Shown: positions 7,004 through 10,204 of the stretch, piece after piece
Position numbering within the stretch: the first letter of the stretch is position 1
Layout of the letters: each line of letters opens with the position of its first letter
Assembly (NCBI GenBank): GCA_946482345.1
Contig: CAMLRJ010000079.1
Location: forward strand, 1 to 10,204
Reading direction: 5' to 3'
From: an uncultured Cellvibrio sp.
GTDB lineage: Bacteria > Pseudomonadota > Gammaproteobacteria > Pseudomonadales > Cellvibrionaceae
Length of the DNA stretch: 10,204 bases
Made by a program: the position numbers and the translations under genes
The notes under the pieces: generated by a model
Databases searched by the model: none
What the model was told of the DNA's origin: nothing
The model's input: only the letters and a program-made list of their open reading frames with translations

Positions 7004-7242
7004 CTTCAGGCTGTTAAATATTCAGCAAAAGCATACTTCAAAATCATCGACAAGGCGGTATAAAAGGGAGGTAATACAAAGGAGTGAGCAACATCTACCA
7101 TTCCTGTAGTCCCTGTCGACAAATCACACACTGGCTGGGTCATTGCCCGCCGTTCGGTTAAGTAAAGACTATAAATGATAACTGCGCCAGAGGATATTAC
7201 ACGACCATACACGAGTAAGCGTGTCCAAGCTGATTGTGGTTG

Positions 7243-7274
7243 CGCATAGCGAAAGGCAAGGCTTTCGCTATGCG
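7243..7274 (-). terminator. Strong 13-bp hairpin directly after the lipoprotein gene, likely transcript end
   Basis: CGCATAGCGAAAG (7243-7255) and CTTTCGCTATGCG (7262-7274) are perfect reverse complements around a 6-base loop. On the minus strand the hairpin begins 6 bases after the TAA of the lipoprotein gene, where an intrinsic terminator or a 3'-stabilising stem-loop would lie. No T-run follows on the minus strand, so Rho-independent termination is not proven. A dispersed palindromic repeat element is an alternative. Confidence 0.55.
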
Positions 7275-7280
7275 ACACAT

Positions 7281-9224
7281 TTAAAGCAGAATTTTTGCTG
7301 CCCAATCGCGGCTGGCAATTTTTTCATCTTGCGGAAAACCCGGTATATCGATATTGCCTTCGCTGTCTGCCGTGATTGAAATGGCTTTTTGCCATTGACC
7401 ATTTATCGGATCAAACCAGGTTAAGGTGTAGGCCTTGCCGGGGGAGAAGCCTTTTAACCTGGGTGCGACGGATTTGTTTTCAAAATACAGCAGCGCAAAA
7501 TCTTTTTCTATTGTGCGCATCATGTAAGACCAGCCATCGAGCCCGTCTTCCGGGCTGCCCGGTGCTTTGCGCGGCAATAGCTGGTCAGAGGCTAATAATA
7601 AATCCTGATAGCGGCGGCCTTCCGACTGTATGAATGTATTCAAGTGCTGCATGTAATTGGCGGATTCGTAATTTAATGCATCCCAAATGTGTGGCCGGGC
7701 ACCGGCGGGTTCGCCGGTGGTTGTTATGTCGTACGCGGCGGTGCCATGCACATGGCCAGATAGTCCACCGGAAAGAACGGAGCCGTACATTTGTGCGCGG
7801 GCGAAATAATTATCCCGTGCGGAATTTGCAGGCGGCTCTTCGCCAGCGGGCTTATTAATTTCGTGCAGCCAACCCGTGTAGTAAGGTTCGAAATTAATAG
7901 TCGGGTAGGGCGGTGTGAGTTTGAACTGCACTTCCAGCGCGTCGCCCACGCGATGATCACGCGGCTTGTTGCCTACGGAGTGCATGGTCATCCAGGGCAC
8001 TTGCTCACCGTGGCCAAAGGCTTCATAGGTGGAGCGATCAATCAGCGCCGTAACCGGTTGGCCAAACGGTGGCTTGCCGTATTTGTTTAGGTGATAGGTC
8101 AGGGCTTCATTAAATTGTGCAGCGGTCAGGCTGAAGTCTTTGGGAATCCAATCCAGATGAATGCCGCTAAACACGATGTTGTTCGCACCATAGCGCGCAA
8201 TTAAATATTGCGTGTAGCGAGCAAAGGTTTCATTGAAATCGAAATAGGCATTCCACGAGGGGCCCACATCCCGTCGCACAGTTTCAATTAAAGGCACAAA
8301 CCCCTGTTCGGACAAGTAAGCCATTTTGCGGTCCAGGCTTTTGAAATATTCAGGGTTAATGCGCGTAAAATCCGACACGCCTTTATGTTGTTGCGACATG
8401 GCAAAGGGCAGGTGGCCGTATTCATCGCGCATGCTTTTTGCTGTGAACGAGCCCCAGTAACTTAAACCGCCCGATGCATCGGTGCCTTTTTCGCTCGATA
8501 CGTCGTAGCCGAATTTTTCCCACGCATTCCTCAGGTAAATACCGTTTGCGTCGGCGAAGGTGCTGGGGTTTAAATCCGCATCCCAATTGGGGAAGGCGGC
8601 AATCATACTGACGGAATTGAAGCCCTGCTGTTTGCGAAACGCGACCGCATCTTCAAAGCCAATGCCTGGGCCGGGGCGGTAATCCGGTGAGGTAGGTGCA
8701 TTGCGAAATGGCAGTCGCCAGGTTGTACCGGCGAGCCAGGTGTCACCGACCATAAAGAAGGGTGTGCCGTCGGCATATTCAAGCGCGTGGCCATTGGATG
8801 AGATGCGCACAAAGCCCTGTCGGTTAGGGTTCTGCTGCTTTTCACGGGCAGACCATGCGGTGGCGGTGAAGGCGCCGGACTGATTATTCAAACCGGCATC
8901 ATCCGCGTGGTTAGACGCACTGCGCCATGTCCATTCTCCCGGTGCGGTGGCAACAACACGCACCACATAGCGGTTGTCGCCATCCCAAAAACCGTACACG
9001 CGCTTGTCGAACCCGGGCCCTTTGAGCTGAACCCATACATCTACATCGGTGTAATAATTTTCATATTGTTTTTCGGCGAGGAGAATAATTTCCTGCATTT
9101 CCCACGGGTGTATTTTTTTCTCGTGGGCAGTATGTTGCGCTGGCGTAGCGCAACCATTGAGCGCTGCTGCTACGCAAAAAACTAGCACTGTTCTGATTAA
9201 AAATTGCTTGAATAATGGGTTCAT
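7281..9224 (-). CDS. DUF5060/DUF4038-type glycoside-hydrolase-like lipoprotein
   Basis: The protein has 647 residues. A lipoprotein signal peptide ends in lipobox LNGC (C25); residue +2 is Ala, which fits outer-membrane sorting. Residues about 38-123 look like the Ig-like DUF5060 domain (WEMQEIILLA..., FWDGDNRYVVRV, PGEWTWR). Residues about 136-500 resemble the DUF4038 (beta/alpha)8 catalytic domain, starting GFVRISSNGHALEYADGTPF-FMVGDTW. By position, D358 in IHLDW and E447 in NFEPYY are candidates for acid/base and nucleophile; that assignment is inference. Residues about 572-647 look like the beta-sandwich C-terminal domain often annotated as collagen-binding-like (LKGFSPGKAYTLTWFDP). Relatives include the GH140 apiosidases and many uncharacterised enzymes in polysaccharide loci; the substrate is not evident. 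AAGAGG (+ coordinates 9231-9236) lies 6 bases before the ATG. It follows the binding-domain protein by 56 bases, probably in one operon. Confidence 0.85.
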   Translation of the reverse strand: MNPLFKQFLIRTVLVFCVAAALNGCATPAQHTAHEKKIHPWEMQEIILLAEKQYENYYTDVDVWVQLKGPGFDKRVYGFWDGDNRYVVRVVATAPGEWTWRSASNHADDAGLNNQSGAFTATAWSAREKQQNPNRQGFVRISSNGHALEYADGTPFFMVGDTWLAGTTWRLPFRNAPTSPDYRPGPGIGFEDAVAFRKQQGFNSVSMIAAFPNWDADLNPSTFADANGIYLRNAWEKFGYDVSSEKGTDASGGLSYWGSFTAKSMRDEYGHLPFAMSQQHKGVSDFTRINPEYFKSLDRKMAYLSEQGFVPLIETVRRDVGPSWNAYFDFNETFARYTQYLIARYGANNIVFSGIHLDWIPKDFSLTAAQFNEALTYHLNKYGKPPFGQPVTALIDRSTYEAFGHGEQVPWMTMHSVGNKPRDHRVGDALEVQFKLTPPYPTINFEPYYTGWLHEINKPAGEEPPANSARDNYFARAQMYGSVLSGGLSGHVHGTAAYDITTTGEPAGARPHIWDALNYESANYMQHLNTFIQSEGRRYQDLLLASDQLLPRKAPGSPEDGLDGWSYMMRTIEKDFALLYFENKSVAPRLKGFSPGKAYTLTWFDPINGQWQKAISITADSEGNIDIPGFPQDEKIASRDWAAKILL

Positions 9225-9280
9225 TATTAACCTCTTATAATGGAGCGCTGGCCTGTTGTTGAATGACTTGGCTGAATGTT

Positions 9281-10204
9281 CTATTTGGCGCGAGTATTAA
9301 AATGCAATGTCGGTGCTTGGCTGCCATCGCCGTGTTCTGAGTCGTAAAACGAGACTTCCAGCGCGCCGAGTGGCTTTAACAAAAGCCCGCGCGTGGTCCC
9401 GTCGAGTAAACGTTGCATAACGGGGCGCGACAGGGTGACAAAGGTTTTTCCATTAGCTTGTGCTACGTCGGTATCGAATATCATTTGGCCGTTAATCAAG
9501 GATTGTAATTCTTTCCCTTGCGTAAAATTGGCATAGGTCACGCTAGCTTGTTGCCAGTCGGCATCGCCACCAAAAATTTCAATGATCCGCACCTTATCAA
9601 ATTCAATACCAAAATCTTCACCGAGTGCGTCAACGTAATTACCGCCTTTTTGTACTGATTGCGTCGTGAGTTCAAGTACGCCTGCGCCATCGGCTTTTTT
9701 CCCGCGAAAGCTTTTCATATCCCAGCGCAATAGTGGATATTGGCCCGCACTCACGGTAAGTACACGCGCACCATCTGACTGCCAGTTATTAAAATTAACT
9801 GCAGGAAACGCTGCGTTAATCACGGCATCGTGTTTTACGCTGATGTGTTGTTTGAATGTGTCGAGTGGGGGAACCGGAGGATGATAAATGAGCGGCTCGC
9901 CCAAATCGGGCTTCGCATCCTTCACCTTCACGACTTGTGCGCGGTAATAATCGATATCGAGATAGTATTCTCCCGGGCCCCAATCGGTGACTCCCAATTG
10001 CACATTAACCTGGTCTCCGGGCTCCGCATCCAGGTTTTGCGTGGTCATACTGATAATTTGCCAATCAGCATTCTGCCCGAGGTCATACTCGCGTAAGTGT
10101 TCGTGATAGTCCGTTGTGCGCTGCGTGTTAATCATAAAATTAACCCGGCGCGGTGAATGGCTGGGGCGCACCCGAGCTTCTACGCGCAGCTCATAGTCCG
10201 GGCT
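9281..10204 (-). CDS. C-terminal part of a secreted protein with carbohydrate-binding-like beta-sandwich domains (5' end outside window)
   Basis: The frame is open to the window edge, leaving 307 visible residues; the GTG at 10171 is internal because the reading frame continues upstream as PDYELRVEARV. The first visible segment (about 1-100) looks like a jelly-roll binding module, with strands YELRVEARV, RVNFMINTQ and GEYYLDIDYYRAQVV and a Trp-rich ligand-type face. After a proline-rich linker (YHPPVPPLD) a second module (about 120-307) resembles DNRLRE/CBM96-like beta-sandwich domains: AAFPAVNFNNWQSDG, LLRWDMKSF and the ending RGLLLKPLGALEVSFYDSEH...APTLHFN. These are usually accessory domains of large polysaccharide lyases or glycoside hydrolases, so the missing N-terminal part is probably catalytic. 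It lies upstream of, and probably in one transcript with, the lipoprotein. Family assignments are from memory of the motifs and are moderate in confidence. Confidence 0.7.
   Translation of the reverse strand, partial: SPDYELRVEARVRPSHSPRRVNFMINTQRTTDYHEHLREYDLGQNADWQIISMTTQNLDAEPGDQVNVQLGVTDWGPGEYYLDIDYYRAQVVKVKDAKPDLGEPLIYHPPVPPLDTFKQHISVKHDAVINAAFPAVNFNNWQSDGARVLTVSAGQYPLLRWDMKSFRGKKADGAGVLELTTQSVQKGGNYVDALGEDFGIEFDKVRIIEIFGGDADWQQASVTYANFTQGKELQSLINGQMIFDTDVAQANGKTFVTLSRPVMQRLLDGTTRGLLLKPLGALEVSFYDSEHGDGSQAPTLHFNTRAK

Larger units (their letters stand above)
6715..7280. other. Noncoding gap between convergent genes
   Basis: I see no supported gene in this stretch of about 570 bases. A minus-strand frame of 99 codons (7305-7006) is open but starts with TTG inside the end of the hydrolase-like lipoprotein gene. 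It has no ribosome site and reads through the 13-bp hairpin. The notable contents are two perfect hairpins (6985-7003 and 7243-7274). The gap may hold the ends of both convergent transcripts and possibly a decayed gene. Confidence 0.5.

Noticed and set aside
7006..7305. Minus-strand frame of 99 codons running into the gap after the lipoprotein gene.
   Set aside because: It starts with TTG inside the lipoprotein gene, has no ribosome site and no family, and reads through a perfect hairpin; chance openness is more likely.
8603..9185. Frames of 60-92 codons on both strands within the lipoprotein gene.
   Set aside because: All overlap a long, motif-bearing gene in other frames and have no independent support.
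10139..10171. GTG at 10171 as a start for the binding-domain protein.
   Set aside because: The frame stays open to the window edge and the upstream residues (PDYELRVEARV) complete a beta-strand of the same domain, so the gene begins outside the window.

Overview
The window looks like a chromosomal segment of a Gram-negative, polysaccharide-degrading gammaproteobacterium, perhaps a Cellvibrionales- or Alteromonadales-type organism. That placement is an inference from three things: a TonB-dependent outer-membrane receptor, a glycoside-hydrolase-like lipoprotein with a lipobox, and a carbohydrate-binding-type partner protein. No tRNA, rRNA, CRISPR array or intact insertion sequence was seen.

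Region 1 (2-3242, + strand, GC-rich): the C-terminal part of a TonB-dependent receptor, followed 26 bases later by an OmpR-type response regulator. Its stop codon overlaps the start of a membrane sensor histidine kinase (TAATG). The tight packing indicates one operon in which the two-component pair probably controls, or reports on, uptake through the receptor.

Region 2 (3243-4387): about 1.1 kb without a recognisable gene. It holds two small divergent ORFs (3336-3677 minus, 3713-3997 plus) with non-ATG starts and no family I recognise, a short direct repeat, and a perfect 10-bp AT-rich inverted repeat. Base composition becomes clearly AT-richer from here.

Region 3 (4388-6714, + strand, AT-rich): a membrane-embedded AraC-type regulator with about seven predicted transmembrane segments, followed by a secreted serine hydrolase of the class C beta-lactamase / penicillin-binding-protein fold. 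The hydrolase keeps the SxxK motif but has altered second and third motifs. The 122-base gap between them contains a 7-bp inverted repeat just after the regulator, and an 8-bp inverted repeat whose right arm contains the hydrolase Shine-Dalgarno sequence. The pair looks like a sensor-regulator plus effector cassette.

Region 4 (6715-7280): a noncoding gap of about 570 bases between convergent genes, with two perfect hairpins (7-bp and 13-bp stems).

Region 5 (7281-10204, minus strand, moderately GC-rich): a DUF5060/DUF4038-type glycoside-hydrolase-like lipoprotein. Upstream of it lies the C-terminal part of a larger protein with two beta-sandwich carbohydrate-binding-like domains, running off the window edge. 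The 56-base gap and shared strand suggest one polysaccharide-utilisation operon.

Nothing here is a clearly new defence or mobile system. The most interesting candidates are the 7TM-AraC/serine-hydrolase cassette with its structured leader, and the histidine kinase with an atypical ATP-binding G1 box.
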